Assembly: GCF_002250705.1 (NCBI RefSeq)
Contig: NZ_NMVP01000001.1
Span: forward strand, 620,001 to 684,000
Direction: 5' to 3'
From: Enemella evansiae
Lineage (GTDB): Bacteria; Actinomycetota; Actinomycetes; Propionibacteriales; Propionibacteriaceae
Length of the DNA: 64,000 nucleotides
Shown: one piece after another, positions 25,404-36,659 of the stretch
How positions within the stretch are numbered: the first letter of the stretch is position 1
How the letters are laid out: every line of letters starts with the position of its first letter
Program-made: the position numbers and the translations under genes
The notes under the pieces: generated by a model
What the model was told of the DNA's origin: nothing
Seen by the model: only the letters and a program-made list of their open reading frames with translations
The model's database searches: none

Positions 25404-25440
25404 CGCCCCCTGACCTCCGCAAAGGTCAGGGGGCGCTCTA
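25404..25440 (+). terminator. Intrinsic terminator after the membrane-protein gene
   Basis: A perfect 13-bp stem (CGCCCCCTGACCT / AGGTCAGGGGGCG) with a 6-nt loop starts 23 bp after the stop codon at 25380. The following CTCTAATTCT gives only a weak T tract. Confidence 0.75.
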
Positions 25441-25444
25441 ATTC

Positions 25445-25505
25445 TGTCGGCTCGCGCGCGGCGCCAGACGCTCGCCTCCCGCATTGTCGGCTCGCGCGCG
25501 GCGCC
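25445..25505. repeat. 21-bp direct repeat, 40-bp period
   Basis: A 21-bp word starting TGTCGGCTCGCGCGCGGCG occurs exactly at 25445-25465 and 25485-25505. It lies between the terminator and the convergent glutaminase gene. The core is also self-complementary (GCGCGC). The remaining 105 bp to the glutaminase stop hold no other clear signal. Confidence 0.7.
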
Positions 25506-25610
25506 GAGCCGCGCGCCCCACCGAACTCTTGGGGACTATCTCACCGTGTCGGGCTCCGCGACGGTGCATAACCCCTGACAAAATCGGGGCCGGGCTGGTC
25601 AACCGAGTGG

Positions 25611-26879
25611 TCAGCCGGGCAGGGATTCCACGACGCGCACCGGCTCACCGCCGGTGTCCGGGTCGGGCAGCATCTGTTCCGGATCGACCAGCGTCAGGGG
25701 GTGGCCATCGAGGCCGAGGCGGCGCATCCCCTCGAGGACCATCCGGCGGCCCACGTTGTCGATCGAGGCCACCCGGGAGACGTCCAGGATCACCTCCTGG
25801 CCGCCGGGCGACAGCTCGACCAGCTGGCGCAGCACCTGCTCCGCGCCGGCGAAGTTCACCGCCCCCTGCACCACCACCAGCCGGGCATCCGGCCCGTCGA
25901 GCCCGGGTACCAGCTCGACCTGATCGCGCAGCACCGACAGCGCATTGGGCGGCGTACCCATCAGATGCATGCCCATGTCTTCGGAGAGCCGCTCGAAGAG
26001 TTGTACGCCGCGGGTGCTGTTGCCGAAGGAATCCAGACGGGGTGAGAAGGTGCCCAGCCCGCACTGCCCCGGCAGGGCACCGATGATGCCGCCGGCGACA
26101 CCACTCTTGGCAGGGATGCCGACATGGGAGACCCAGTCACCGGCCGCGTCGTACATGCCACAGGTGAACATCACGCTCATCACCTGCCGGGCCGCCCGCG
26201 GCGAGACGACCTGGACGCCGGTCACCGGATTCGTACCGCCATTGGCCAGCGTCGCCGCCATCACCGAGAGGTCCCGCACGCTCACCAGCAGCGAGCACTG
26301 CCGGGTGTACTCGCGGACCAGGATGCCCGGGTCCTCGGAGATCTTGTCGCGGGCCCGGACCAGATAGGCCAGCGCGGTGTTGCGGTACCCGGTGGCGACC
26401 TCGGACTCGAAGACCGCGTCATCGACCTCCAGCTCCCGACCGGCGAACGCCGACATCCCGCTGCGCGCGCGTTCGAAGCGGGCCGCCACATCCAGTCCGG
26501 GTGCGCCGACCAGCGAGTGCGTGGTGATCGCGCCGATGTTGATCATCGGGTTCCGCGGGCGGCCGGTGTCGGGTTCCAGGGAGATCTCGTTGAACGCATC
26601 ACCGGTGGGCTCGTCGCCGACCACCTCGAGCACCGCCTCCAGGCCGCGGTCCTCGATCGCCAGGGCGTACGCGAAGGGCTTGGAGATCGACTGGATCGAG
26701 AACTGCACCTCATCGTCACCGGCGGAATAGGTCACCCCGTCGAGGGTGGTGATGGCGACACCGAGCTGGTTCGGATCGGCCTGGGCCAACTCGGGGATGT
26801 AGTCGGCCAACTCCCCTCCGTCATTGCTGTTGCAGTCGTTCAGGATCTCGGCGAGGTAGTCAGGCACGGGGGTCTGCAT
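25611..26879 (-). CDS. glsA: Glutaminase A with C-terminal STAS domain
   Basis: A 422-residue enzyme hydrolysing glutamine to glutamate and ammonia. Residues 1-310 are the serine-dependent glutaminase (beta-lactamase-like) domain with the catalytic Ser64-x-x-Lys67 in QFSIQSISKPFAYAL, plus NPMINIGAI and the GKSGV-like AKSGVAGGI. Residues ~320-405 form a STAS domain (LVVVQGAVNFAGAEQVLRQL; VILDVSRVASIDNVGRR), a small ligand- or partner-binding module used for regulation. It is not linked to the Nudix gene by overlap (15 bp between), but shares its strand and may be co-transcribed. Confidence 0.93.
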   Translation of the reverse strand: MQTPVPDYLAEILNDCNSNDGGELADYIPELAQADPNQLGVAITTLDGVTYSAGDDEVQFSIQSISKPFAYALAIEDRGLEAVLEVVGDEPTGDAFNEISLEPDTGRPRNPMINIGAITTHSLVGAPGLDVAARFERARSGMSAFAGRELEVDDAVFESEVATGYRNTALAYLVRARDKISEDPGILVREYTRQCSLLVSVRDLSVMAATLANGGTNPVTGVQVVSPRAARQVMSVMFTCGMYDAAGDWVSHVGIPAKSGVAGGIIGALPGQCGLGTFSPRLDSFGNSTRGVQLFERLSEDMGMHLMGTPPNALSVLRDQVELVPGLDGPDARLVVVQGAVNFAGAEQVLRQLVELSPGGQEVILDVSRVASIDNVGRRMVLEGMRRLGLDGHPLTLVDPEQMLPDPDTGGEPVRVVESLPG

Positions 26880-26894
26880 GGCGGCAAGGCTAGC

Positions 26895-27311
26895 TCAGGG
26901 CCAGGGCCGCTCGGCGAGCAACGCGGCCACCGCCACATCGGCCGGTACCCAGGCCGGGTCGGTGAGTTCCGCCCGCCGCAACCAGCGGACCGCGTCATGG
27001 GCGTCACCGGGATGCGGCTCGTCCCCGCTGGCCACCCAGAAGACCCGCATCCGCAGCGTCTCCGAGATCGGCCAGGATCCCTGTGCGGATTCGATTTCCG
27101 CTCCGACCGTGACCCCGATGCCGAGCTCCTCGGCGAGTTCGCGGGCCAGCGCCGCGACCGGGGTCTCCCCCGCCTCCACCTTGCCCCCGGGGAACTCCCA
27201 GAATCCGGCCAGTGCGGCGGGTCGGGTACGCCGGGTGGCGAGGATCCGGTCGTCGCGCACGAGCACGCCGGCGACCACCAGCCGCACACCCGGCGGCAGG
27301 GGTGGGGTCAC
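26895..27311 (-). CDS. MutT-type Nudix pyrophosphohydrolase
   Basis: A 138-residue Nudix enzyme of the (deoxy)nucleoside triphosphate class. The Nudix box GGKVEAGETPVAALARELAEELG (residues about 38-60) has all metal-binding glutamates. GTG at 27311 (VTPPLPPGVRLVVAGVLV) forms a GTGA overlap with the stop of the HhH-GPD gene and is preferred to the longer in-frame opening. Paired with a base-excision repair protein, sanitising of oxidised nucleotides such as 8-oxo-dGTP is the likely role; substrate is inferred. Confidence 0.88.
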   Translation of the reverse strand: MTPPLPPGVRLVVAGVLVRDDRILATRRTRPAALAGFWEFPGGKVEAGETPVAALARELAEELGIGVTVGAEIESAQGSWPISETLRMRVFWVASGDEPHPGDAHDAVRWLRRAELTDPAWVPADVAVAALLAERPWP

Positions 27312-27913
27312 GCCTGGGCGGCCTTGTCGGCGGCCGCCTTCTTGGCCGCCGCCTTGACCTGCTTCTTGGTCTCGCGGACCTTCTGCAGGGAGCTGTTGTC
27401 GGTGATGTCGGCGACCGAACGGAAACCGTCCTTGCCGTAGTCGCCGGCGGCCCGCTGCCAGCCACTCGGCGTGATACCCCACTGCTTTCCCAACAGGGCA
27501 AGGAAGATCTTCGCCTTCTGATCACCGAAACCGGGCAACGCCTTGAGCCGTTTGAGCACCTCGGCACCGTCGTCGACACCGGCCCAGATGTTCTCCGCGT
27601 CACCGTCGTAGTCATCGACCAGCGCCCGGCAGACCTGCTGCACCCGCTTGCCCATCGACCCGGGGAAGCGGTGGATCGCCGGCTTCTCGGAGCAGAGGGC
27701 GACGAACTCCTCGGTGTCCATCGCCGCGATCTTCGCCACGTCGAGGGTGCCGCCCATCCGCTGCGCGATCACCGCCGGCCCGCTGAACGCCTTCTCCATC
27801 GGCACCTGCTGATCCAGGGTCATGCCGAGCAGCAGCGCGTTGGCATCGGTGCTCAGCAGGCGATCCGAGGCGGCATCACCGGTGAGCCAGAGGTCGTGGT
27901 CCTTCTCCGTCAT
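27308..27913 (-). CDS. HhH-GPD-type base excision repair protein
   Basis: A 201-residue protein of the actinobacterial HhH-GPD DNA glycosylase-like family. The helix-hairpin-helix with Gly-Pro-Asp-like loop is read in LKRLKALPGFGDQKAKIFLALLGKQWG (about residues 120-146). The N-terminal LLLGMTLDQQVPMEKAFSGP is family-typical. The C-terminal ~30 residues are a Lys/Ala-rich tail (VKAAAKKAAADKAAQA), probably disordered and DNA-binding. It is coupled to the Nudix gene by GTGA. The upstream region holds an unusual AT-rich inverted repeat. Confidence 0.85.
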   Translation of the reverse strand: MTEKDHDLWLTGDAASDRLLSTDANALLLGMTLDQQVPMEKAFSGPAVIAQRMGGTLDVAKIAAMDTEEFVALCSEKPAIHRFPGSMGKRVQQVCRALVDDYDGDAENIWAGVDDGAEVLKRLKALPGFGDQKAKIFLALLGKQWGITPSGWQRAAGDYGKDGFRSVADITDNSSLQKVRETKKQVKAAAKKAAADKAAQA

Positions 27914-27938
27914 GGGGTCATCCTGCCAGAGCGGAAAA

Positions 27939-28003
27939 TGACCATGGAATATTCGTACTTATATTTGAATAGTTCGACTGAAGGGCCGGATATTCCATGA
28001 TCA
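27939..28003. repeat. 65-bp AT-rich inverted repeat upstream of the repair gene
   Basis: Arms TGACCATGGAATAT (27939-27952) and ATATTCCATGATCA (27990-28003) match at 13 of 14 positions, around a 37-bp centre much richer in A+T than its surroundings. Each arm also contains a near-palindrome related to GGAATATTCC, so the pair can be read as two operators or as the ends of a tiny mobile-element remnant. It fills the 122-bp gap before the HhH-GPD start. Confidence 0.7.
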
Positions 28004-28035
28004 TTCCTCGGACTCATCCCGCACGTGCCGCCGGC

Positions 28036-30287
<2,252 letters not shown>

Positions 30288-30291
<4 letters not shown>

Positions 30292-32333
30292 CGGTCCGCC
30301 CGATCGGAGAGCTTCTTCAGCATTTCGTTGTACGCCTCATAGGAATCGTCGAGTCCGGTGTCCATCGCCCGGTCCTTGCGCTTCGCCTCGCGGGAGTCCT
30401 GCAGGAACCACTGCACGAGCAGCGCGACCACCACGACCAGCATCGGCAGCTCACCCAGGGCCCAGGTGAACTGGCCGCCCAGCTTCTGGTCCTCCAGCAG
30501 ATCGGTCATCCACGGCAGGGCCAGGGATCGATAGTAGTTCTCGGCGATGATCCCGTCGGTCGACAGCAGCGCCACCGCGAAGAACGCGTGGAACGGCATC
30601 ACCGCGAACAGCATGCCCAGTTTCGCCAGGTGCGGCAGTTCGCGCGGCATCCGGTCCACCCCGGCGACCATGCCGAAGAAGATCAGGCCGCTGAGCATGA
30701 AGTGCACCGTCATCAGCTGGTGGCCCCAGTGGTACCGCATCAGATAGCCGAACAGGTCGGAGAAGTAGACCACGTAGAACGAGCCGACGAAGAGCAGCCC
30801 GACCAGCACCGGATTCAGCAGGTATTCCAACGGTTTCCAGCCGATCATGCCGGTGACCAGCTCCCGCACGCCGGCGGGGGTGTTGTCCCGGCTGCTCGGC
30901 AGCACGCGGAGCAGCATGGTGATCGGCCCACCGAGCACGATCAGCGCCGGGGCCAGCATGTTCACCGTCATGTGCACCAGCATGTGCTTGGAGAAGGTGC
31001 CACCGGAGAACGACCACATGCCCGAGCTGACCGCCCACAGCATGACCAGCCAGCCGGCCACCCAGGCACCGACCCGCACGATCGGCCAGGCGATGCCCCG
31101 GCGCCGCAGGATCGCGTAACCGACCAGATAGATCACGATCGCCAGCACCGACACGGTGGTGAGCAGCATGTTGGGCCGCCCGGGCAGCACCAGCGCGGCC
31201 AGTGTGGGCGGATTCGGCAGGTCGTAGCCGAGATAGTTGATCGCCGTGGATTCCTGTGTGATCAGGAATCGCGGCGGTGCCATGTGCGCGGTGGCGACCT
31301 GGCAGCCGACCGCCAGGATCGCGATCGCCAGATCCACCCCGACGGCCAGCCGGTTGCGCGGCCGACGCAACAGCAGGCTCGCCAGCAGGCGTACGCCGAC
31401 CAGCAGCCACAGGGCCAGCGCCATCACCTTCAGCATCCCGTAGAAGGTGGCCAGCGGTGCGGTGCCGGCGAGCTCGTACCAGGTGACGACCGCCCATCCG
31501 GCCAGCACGAACGGCAGCGCCCAGCCGGCGAACCGCCGCTGGCGGCGTAGCAGCATCGGCTCGTCGGCCGCCGCCGCGGGCGCGGCCAGCAGCGCGCCCG
31601 AGGCGGCGATCACCACGGTCTGGGCCAGGGTGGCGATGATCGCGGCGTCCGAGCCGAAGTCGTGGTCGGCACCCACCGACACGTTGCCGGTGAGCACCGG
31701 GGCGAGCTGCCAGACCGCACCGACGATCAGCAGCGTCAGCGTGGCACCGATGGTGCGGACCCGGCGGGCGCAGAGCAGCGTGATCAGCGCGATCGCCGCC
31801 GGTACCAGCCAGGCCGCGGCGGGCTGGGTGGCGGACAGGAAGGGCCCCAGCGCGCGGACCGCGACCAGCAGCGAGACCCCGTTGTTCTCCCCCGCGGTGA
31901 GCGGCACCATCAGCAGGCTGGCCGCGAACCAGACCGCCGCGGTCCGACCGGCGAGCCGGGCGAGGCCCCGACCGGTCTCCGACAACCGGTGCTGCCGGCG
32001 TCGGCTCGGGGTGAACGCGACCGCCGCCAGCAGCAGGCCGAAGGTGATCAGCATCGCCAGCTGGCTGATCAGATCGAGCAGCCCGGCGAGCTGATTGGTC
32101 ACCGGATCGGCGAACTCCCGGCCGCGCAGCGGCGGCAGCAACCCCTGCAGCACCACCCCACCGGCGACTACCAGCACCGCCAGGCCTGCGGTGAACCAGA
32201 CCGGGAACCAGCCGGTCCCGGTCTGCAGCACCTCCCGGTGTTCGCTGGGTGCGGCTGATCCCGCGGCGTCCGGTGGGGCGTCGCTCTGACCGGTCTGGTC
32301 GGTCTCGGCGGTGTCGGTGGGGTCGGTGTCCAT
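30288..32333 (-). CDS. CopD domain / CtaG cytochrome c oxidase assembly fusion
   Basis: A 681-residue polytopic membrane protein. After a ~35-residue acidic cytoplasmic lead, the first ~330 residues carry several helices and a CopD-like copper-import domain (RRFAGWALPFVLAGWAVVTWYELAGTAPLATFYG). The last ~290 residues are a caa3-type CtaG domain (FSKHMLVHMTVNMLAPALIVLGGP; YRYHWGHQLMTVHFMLSGLIFFG) with multiple membrane His and Met residues for copper. Such fusions are common in Actinobacteria and deliver copper to the terminal oxidase. It is coupled to copA by ATGA and lies 28 bp after lpdA. Confidence 0.88.
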
Positions 32334-32361
32334 CAGCAGGTCGGGCTCCAGGGGGTTCGGA

Positions 32362-33759
32362 TCAGAGGTTGATCATGTGCCCGGCGATACCCTCGACGGC
32401 TTCCTTGAGGGTCTCGGTCAGCGTCGGGTGCGCGTGGATGCTGCGGGCGACCTCGTCGGCGGTGAGGTCCCACATCTGGGCCAGCACCAGCTCGGGCAGC
32501 AGCTCGGTGACGTCGGGGCCGATCATCGAGGCGCCGAGGATCTCGTTGTACTTGCCGTCGGCGACCACCTTGACGAAACCGGCGGTCTCGCCGAGCCCGT
32601 TGGCCTTGCCGTTCGCGGAGAACGGGAACTTGGCGACCTTGACGTCGTAGCCCTTCTCCCGGGCCTGCTCCTCGGTGTAGCCGAAGGAGGCGACCTGCGG
32701 CTGGCAGTAGGTCGCGCGCGGGATCATGTCGTAGTTGATCGGCATGGTCTCGGCCCCGGCGATCGCCTCGGCGGCCACCACACCCTGCGCCTCGGCGGTG
32801 TGGGCCAGCATCAGCTTGGCGGTGACGTCGCCGATCGCGTAGATGCCGTCGACATTGGTCTTCATGAACTCGTCGATGTCGATCGCACCGCGCTCGGTCA
32901 GGCGTACCCCGGTGTTCTCCAGACCGTAGCCCTCGGTGCGCGCCGCGAAGCCGATGGCCGACAGCATCTTGTCGGCCTTCAGGACCTGCTGGTCGCCACC
33001 CTGGGCCGGCGCCACGGTGACCTCGACGCCGTCGCCGTTGTCGACCACCGACTCCACCTTGGTCGAGGTCATCAGCTTCACCCCGAGCTTCTTGTACGCC
33101 TTGGCGAGCTCCTTGCTGATCTCGGGATCCTCGGTCGGGACGATCCGGTCCAGGAACTCCACCACGGTGACGTCGACGCCGTAATTCGCAAGCACGTAGG
33201 CGAATTCGATGCCGATCGCACCGGAGCCGGCGATCACGATCGAGGACGGCACCTCGTCGGCGAGGATCAGCTCCTCATAGGTCATCACGTTCTTGCTGAC
33301 CTCGACCCCGGGCAGCATCCGGGTCACCGAACCGGTGGCGATGATGCAGTTGTCGAAGGTGACCTGGCCCTCGTCCTTGCCCCCGGTGATGTTGAGCGTC
33401 TTCGCGTCGACGAAGTCACCCCAGCCGTCGATCTCGGTGATCTTGTTCTTCTTCATCAGGTAGTGCACGCCCTTGACCATCTTGTCGGCCACCTGACGGG
33501 AGCGGGTGTAGGCGGTGGGGTAGTCCATGGTGACGTCGCCATGGATGCCGAAGGTCTTGGCCTCCTTGGTCACGATGTGCGCGATCTCGGCGTTGCGCAG
33601 CAGCGACTTGGTGGGGATGCAGCCGACGTTGAGACAGACGCCACCCCAGTACTTCTTCTCCACCACGGCGACCTTCAGACCCAGCTGGGCGGCACGGATG
33701 GCGGCAACGTAGCCGCCCGGGCCGGCGCCCAGGACAACGACATCAAAGTGTGAGCTCAT
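32362..33759 (-). CDS. lpdA: Dihydrolipoyl dehydrogenase
   Basis: A 465-residue FAD-dependent pyridine-nucleotide disulfide oxidoreductase, the E3 subunit of 2-oxoacid dehydrogenase complexes. FAD motif [21 protein letters not shown] (residues 7-27), redox-active disulfide [16 protein letters not shown] motif [21 protein letters not shown], and the C-terminal catalytic [11 protein letters not shown] 33759 is the family start; the open frame runs further to 33873 but crosses the divergent promoter. No E1/E2 genes are in the window. A near-palindrome GTTC-N6-GAAC (33775-33788) lies just upstream. Confidence 0.95.
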   Translation of the reverse strand: MSSHFDVVVLGAGPGGYVAAIRAAQLGLKVAVVEKKYWGGVCLNVGCIPTKSLLRNAEIAHIVTKEAKTFGIHGDVTMDYPTAYTRSRQVADKMVKGVHYLMKKNKITEIDGWGDFVDAKTLNITGGKDEGQVTFDNCIIATGSVTRMLPGVEVSKNVMTYEELILADEVPSSIVIAGSGAIGIEFAYVLANYGVDVTVVEFLDRIVPTEDPEISKELAKAYKKLGVKLMTSTKVESVVDNGDGVEVTVAPAQGGDQQVLKADKMLSAIGFAARTEGYGLENTGVRLTERGAIDIDEFMKTNVDGIYAIGDVTAKLMLAHTAEAQGVVAAEAIAGAETMPINYDMIPRATYCQPQVASFGYTEEQAREKGYDVKVAKFPFSANGKANGLGETAGFVKVVADGKYNEILGASMIGPDVTELLPELVLAQMWDLTADEVARSIHAHPTLTETLKEAVEGIAGHMINL

Positions 33760-33826
33760 GGGCCCAACTCTAGGGTTCAGTACCGAACTGCGCCCACTCG
33801 CGCCGACACGCGGGCAACCCGAGTTG

Positions 33827-33839
33827 CAATATCTCTTAT
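33827..33839 (+). promoter_or_regulatory. -10 box CAATAT of a leaderless HTH-MurA gene
   Basis: CAATAT (33827-33832) is followed by seven bases and the ATG at 33840. There is no Shine-Dalgarno sequence upstream. The region between this and the lpdA start (33760-33826) also holds GTTC-A-GTAC-C-GAAC at 33775-33788, a dyad with one mismatched pair. Confidence 0.5.
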
Positions 33840-35387
33840 ATGAGTTACGGTATTCCGGTGACTGAGACCTCACTCGACCGCATCGGCACGATCATCCGGG
33901 ACGCCCGCAAGCACCGCGGGTTCACCCAGCAACAGCTGGCCGACCACATCGGCACCAGCCAGAGCGCGATCCATCGTATCGAATCCGGAAACCAGAACCT
34001 CAGTGTGGACATGATCAACCGGATCGCCGCCGCACTCAACTCCGAGCTGATCTCGGTGGGCGCGACCGGGACCGAGCATCTGCGGGTCAACGGCCCGACG
34101 ACACTGTCCGGTTCCATCGAGGTGCGCTCCTCCAAGAACGCCGCCGTGGCGCTGCTCTGCGCGTCACTGCTGGTACCGGGCAAGACCGTGCTGCGCGGCA
34201 TCGCCCGGATCGAGGAGGTGAACCGCCTGCTCGAGGTGCTCACCAGCATCGGCGTCGAGGCGATCTGGTCCGAGGACCGCCGCGACCTCACCCTGACCCG
34301 GCCCGCCGAGCTGCGGCTGGACCAGATGGATGTCGAGGCCGCCCGGCGTACCCGCTCGATCATCATGTTCCTCGGCCCGCTGATGCACTACTACCCCACC
34401 TTCCAGTTGCCGTACGCCGGTGGCTGCGACCTGGGTTCGCGGACCGTCGAGCCGCACCTGCAGCTGCTCCGCCACTTCGGCCTCGAGGTGACCGCGACCG
34501 AGGGCTACTACCAGGCGACCAGCGACAAGCGGGCACCCGAGCGGGCGATCGTGCTGATCGAACGCGGTGACACCGTCACCGAGAACGCGCTGATGGCCGC
34601 CGCCCTCACCCCCGGTACCACCGTGCTGCGCAATGCCAGCTCCAACTACATGGTCCAGGACCTCTGCTACTTCCTGGAGGAGCTGGGTGTGCAGGTGGAG
34701 GGCCTCGGCTCGACCACTCTGAAGGTGACCGGCATCGACCCGAACGAGGTGCCCGACTCGGTCACCTACGCCCCCTCGGAGGATCCGATCGAGGCGATGA
34801 GCCTGCTCACCGCGGCCATCGTCACCGAGTCGGAGCTGACCATCACCCGGGTGCCGATCGAGTTCCTGGAGATCGAGTTGGCGATCCTGGAGGAGATGGG
34901 CCTGCGCTTCGACATGTCCGAGGAGTACACCTCGGGCAACGGCCGGACCCGGCTGGTCGACCTGACGGTGCACCCCTCGCAGCTGACCGCACCGATCGAC
35001 AAGATCCACCCGATGCCGTTCCCGGGCCTGAACATCGACAATCTGCCGTTCTTCGGGGTGATCGCCGCGGCCGCGGAGGGCCAGACCCTGATCAACGACT
35101 GGGTCTATGAGAACCGCTCGGTGCACATGCTGCCGCTGAACCAGCTCGGTGCGAACATCCAGCTGCTCGACCCGCACCGGCTGAGCGTCAACGGCCCGAC
35201 CCGCTGGCGGTCCCACGAGATCGTCTGCCCGCAGGCGCTGCGTCCCGGTGTCTGCATCCTGCTGGCGATGCTGGCCGCCCGCGGCACCTCGACGCTGCGC
35301 AACGTCTACATGATCAACCGCGGGTACGAGGACCTGGCCACCCGGCTGAACAAGATCGGCGCCGACATCCAGGTCTTCTGGGATTGA
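33840..35387 (+). CDS. XRE-type HTH fused to a MurA-like enolpyruvyl transferase
   Basis: A 515-residue fusion. Residues ~14-72 are a Cro/XRE HTH ([36 protein letters not shown]). Residues ~78-515 are an EPSP/MurA-fold UDP-GlcNAc 1-carboxyvinyltransferase. Lys99-Asn100 (SSKNAAV) match E. coli MurA Lys22-Asn23; Cys196 in [13 protein letters not shown] matches Cys115. The loop bearing the catalytic Asp305 is rewritten: FPTDMQ becomes [12 protein letters not shown], so that Asp may be shifted. It might act in peptidoglycan precursor synthesis, as a DNA-binding sensor of cell-wall metabolites, or both. Not linked to other cell-wall genes. Confidence 0.85.
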   Translation: MSYGIPVTETSLDRIGTIIRDARKHRGFTQQQLADHIGTSQSAIHRIESGNQNLSVDMINRIAAALNSELISVGATGTEHLRVNGPTTLSGSIEVRSSKNAAVALLCASLLVPGKTVLRGIARIEEVNRLLEVLTSIGVEAIWSEDRRDLTLTRPAELRLDQMDVEAARRTRSIIMFLGPLMHYYPTFQLPYAGGCDLGSRTVEPHLQLLRHFGLEVTATEGYYQATSDKRAPERAIVLIERGDTVTENALMAAALTPGTTVLRNASSNYMVQDLCYFLEELGVQVEGLGSTTLKVTGIDPNEVPDSVTYAPSEDPIEAMSLLTAAIVTESELTITRVPIEFLEIELAILEEMGLRFDMSEEYTSGNGRTRLVDLTVHPSQLTAPIDKIHPMPFPGLNIDNLPFFGVIAAAAEGQTLINDWVYENRSVHMLPLNQLGANIQLLDPHRLSVNGPTRWRSHEIVCPQALRPGVCILLAMLAARGTSTLRNVYMINRGYEDLATRLNKIGADIQVFWD

Positions 35388-35406
35388 GCACCGACCGAAC
35401 GATCCC

Positions 35407-35629
35407 CGAGTAGCCGAAACCGGGCGCTGCGCAGCAGTGCCCGGTTTCTGCGTGTCGAGGGGTCGTACGCGTCGTTGGCTGAGCGAGCGCCAGCGAGTCG
35501 TACGCGCCGCTGGCTGAGCGAGCGCCAGCGAGTCGAAGTCATCGGCGCGTGGCTTCGACTCGGTCGTTCCTCCCTCGCTCAGCCGACGTGGGAGGGGTCT
35601 CGTTCCTCCCTCGCTCAGCCGGCGTTGGG
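35407..35629. repeat. Composite of family A (copy 3) and family B repeats between convergent genes
   Basis: 35407-35460 is a family A element (stem GAAACCGGGC / GCCCGGTTTC). Two 25-bp copies beginning TGGCTGAGCGAGCGCCAGCG (35476-35500, 35511-35535; 35-bp period) are followed by two inverted relatives (35564-35592, 35600-35629) beginning TCGTTCCTCCCTCGCTCAGC. The right pair is roughly the reverse complement of the left pair, giving a large potential cruciform or bidirectional terminator between the HTH-MurA and pdxY genes. No gene is present in this 251-bp gap. Confidence 0.85.
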
Positions 35630-35638
35630 AGGCGCCTC

Positions 35639-36493
35639 TCAGCGGACCTGGCGGACCTCGAAGGTCTCGGAGGGGTCGGCGATCTCGTCCTGGGCGTCGA
35701 CCAGGCGGAGTTCGTCGTGGCCGAGTTCGGCGGTCCGCCGCAGCACCCCGAAGACGATGGCGGCGGTACGCCCCAGCGCCTGCGGCGTACCGACTCCGTC
35801 CAGCAGCGCGGTCAGGAACATCGCGGTGGTCAGATCCCCCGAACCGGTGAAGTTGCGTTCCAGCAGGGGCGTGGTGACCAGCCAGGCCCCGTCGTCGTCG
35901 ACGGCGAGCATGTCGAGGGTGCCGGGCTGCTGGCCGGCGTGGGTCACCGAGGTGACCAGCACCGTCTTCGGGCCACGGGCGCGCAGCGCGTCCACCGCCG
36001 CCAGCACCTCCTCCAGGGAGCCGGATTCGGTGCCGGTGAGGAAATTCAGCTCGAAATGGTTCGGGGTCATCACATCGGCCTGGGGCACCACCTGGTCGCG
36101 GAAGAACTCCGGGATCCCCGGCCGGGCATAGAAGCCGCGGCCGATGTCACCCATCACCGGATCGCAGCAGTAGAGCGCCTGCGGGTTGCGGTCGCGGACC
36201 AGCCGGACCGCGTCCAGGATCACCGCGCCGACCGCTTCACCGCCCTGGTAACCGGACAGCACCGCATCCACCTGGCCGAGCACCCCGCGCTCGTCGATCC
36301 CCATCACCACATCGGCGATGTCTTCGGCGGCCAGCAGCGGCCCGCGCCAGGCACCGTAGCCGGTGTGGTTGGAGAAGGTCACCGTGTGCACCGGCCAGAC
36401 GTCGACACCGCGCCGCTGCATCGGGAAGACGGCGGCGGAGTTGCCGGCATGGCCGTAGGAGACCGAGGACTGGATCGAGAGAATGGTGGTCAC
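35639..36493 (-). CDS. pdxY: Pyridoxal kinase
   Basis: A 284-residue ribokinase-fold enzyme phosphorylating pyridoxal in the B6 salvage pathway. The N-terminal ILSIQSSVSYGHAGNSAA and VWPVHTVTFSNHTGYGAWRG are diagnostic for PdxY/PdxK; CDPVMGDIGRGFYA and the anion-hole loop NFTGSGDLTTAMFLTALL with the catalytic Asp are present. No membrane or signal segment. It is convergent with the HTH-MurA gene across repeat-rich DNA and divergent from the TIGR02611 gene. Confidence 0.95.
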   Translation of the reverse strand: MTTILSIQSSVSYGHAGNSAAVFPMQRRGVDVWPVHTVTFSNHTGYGAWRGPLLAAEDIADVVMGIDERGVLGQVDAVLSGYQGGEAVGAVILDAVRLVRDRNPQALYCCDPVMGDIGRGFYARPGIPEFFRDQVVPQADVMTPNHFELNFLTGTESGSLEEVLAAVDALRARGPKTVLVTSVTHAGQQPGTLDMLAVDDDGAWLVTTPLLERNFTGSGDLTTAMFLTALLDGVGTPQALGRTAAIVFGVLRRTAELGHDELRLVDAQDEIADPSETFEVRQVR

Positions 36494-36525
36494 CGGAGGA
36501 ATCCTGCCATGGGACCGGGAGACCT

Positions 36526-36643
36526 CATCTCGACACGCGGTCCCGGCTCCGCTCCGCTACGCCCGGCCCGCTACTCGATGAGCGTGGTGGAACGCGGTCC
36601 CGGCTCCGCTCCGCTACGCCCGGCCCGCTACTCGATGAGCGTG
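36526..36643. repeat. Family A element, copy 4, with tandem duplication
   Basis: Ends CTCATCTCGACAC and TACTCGATGAG enclose an imperfect stem (GCGGTCCCGG against CCCGGCCCGC). A 52-bp segment including stem, loop and right end is repeated exactly: 36535-36586 and 36592-36643 (57-bp period). It lies between divergent genes (pdxY start 36493, TIGR02611 start 36660), so promoters here must be very short or run through the repeat. Confidence 0.85.
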
Positions 36644-36659
36644 CTAATAGGGTTGGGCC

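Noticed and set aside
35476..36643. Possible CRISPR array in the clustered direct repeats
   Set aside because: Units are only paired, spacers are not unique or even in length, the repeats belong to palindromic families, and no cas gene is present.
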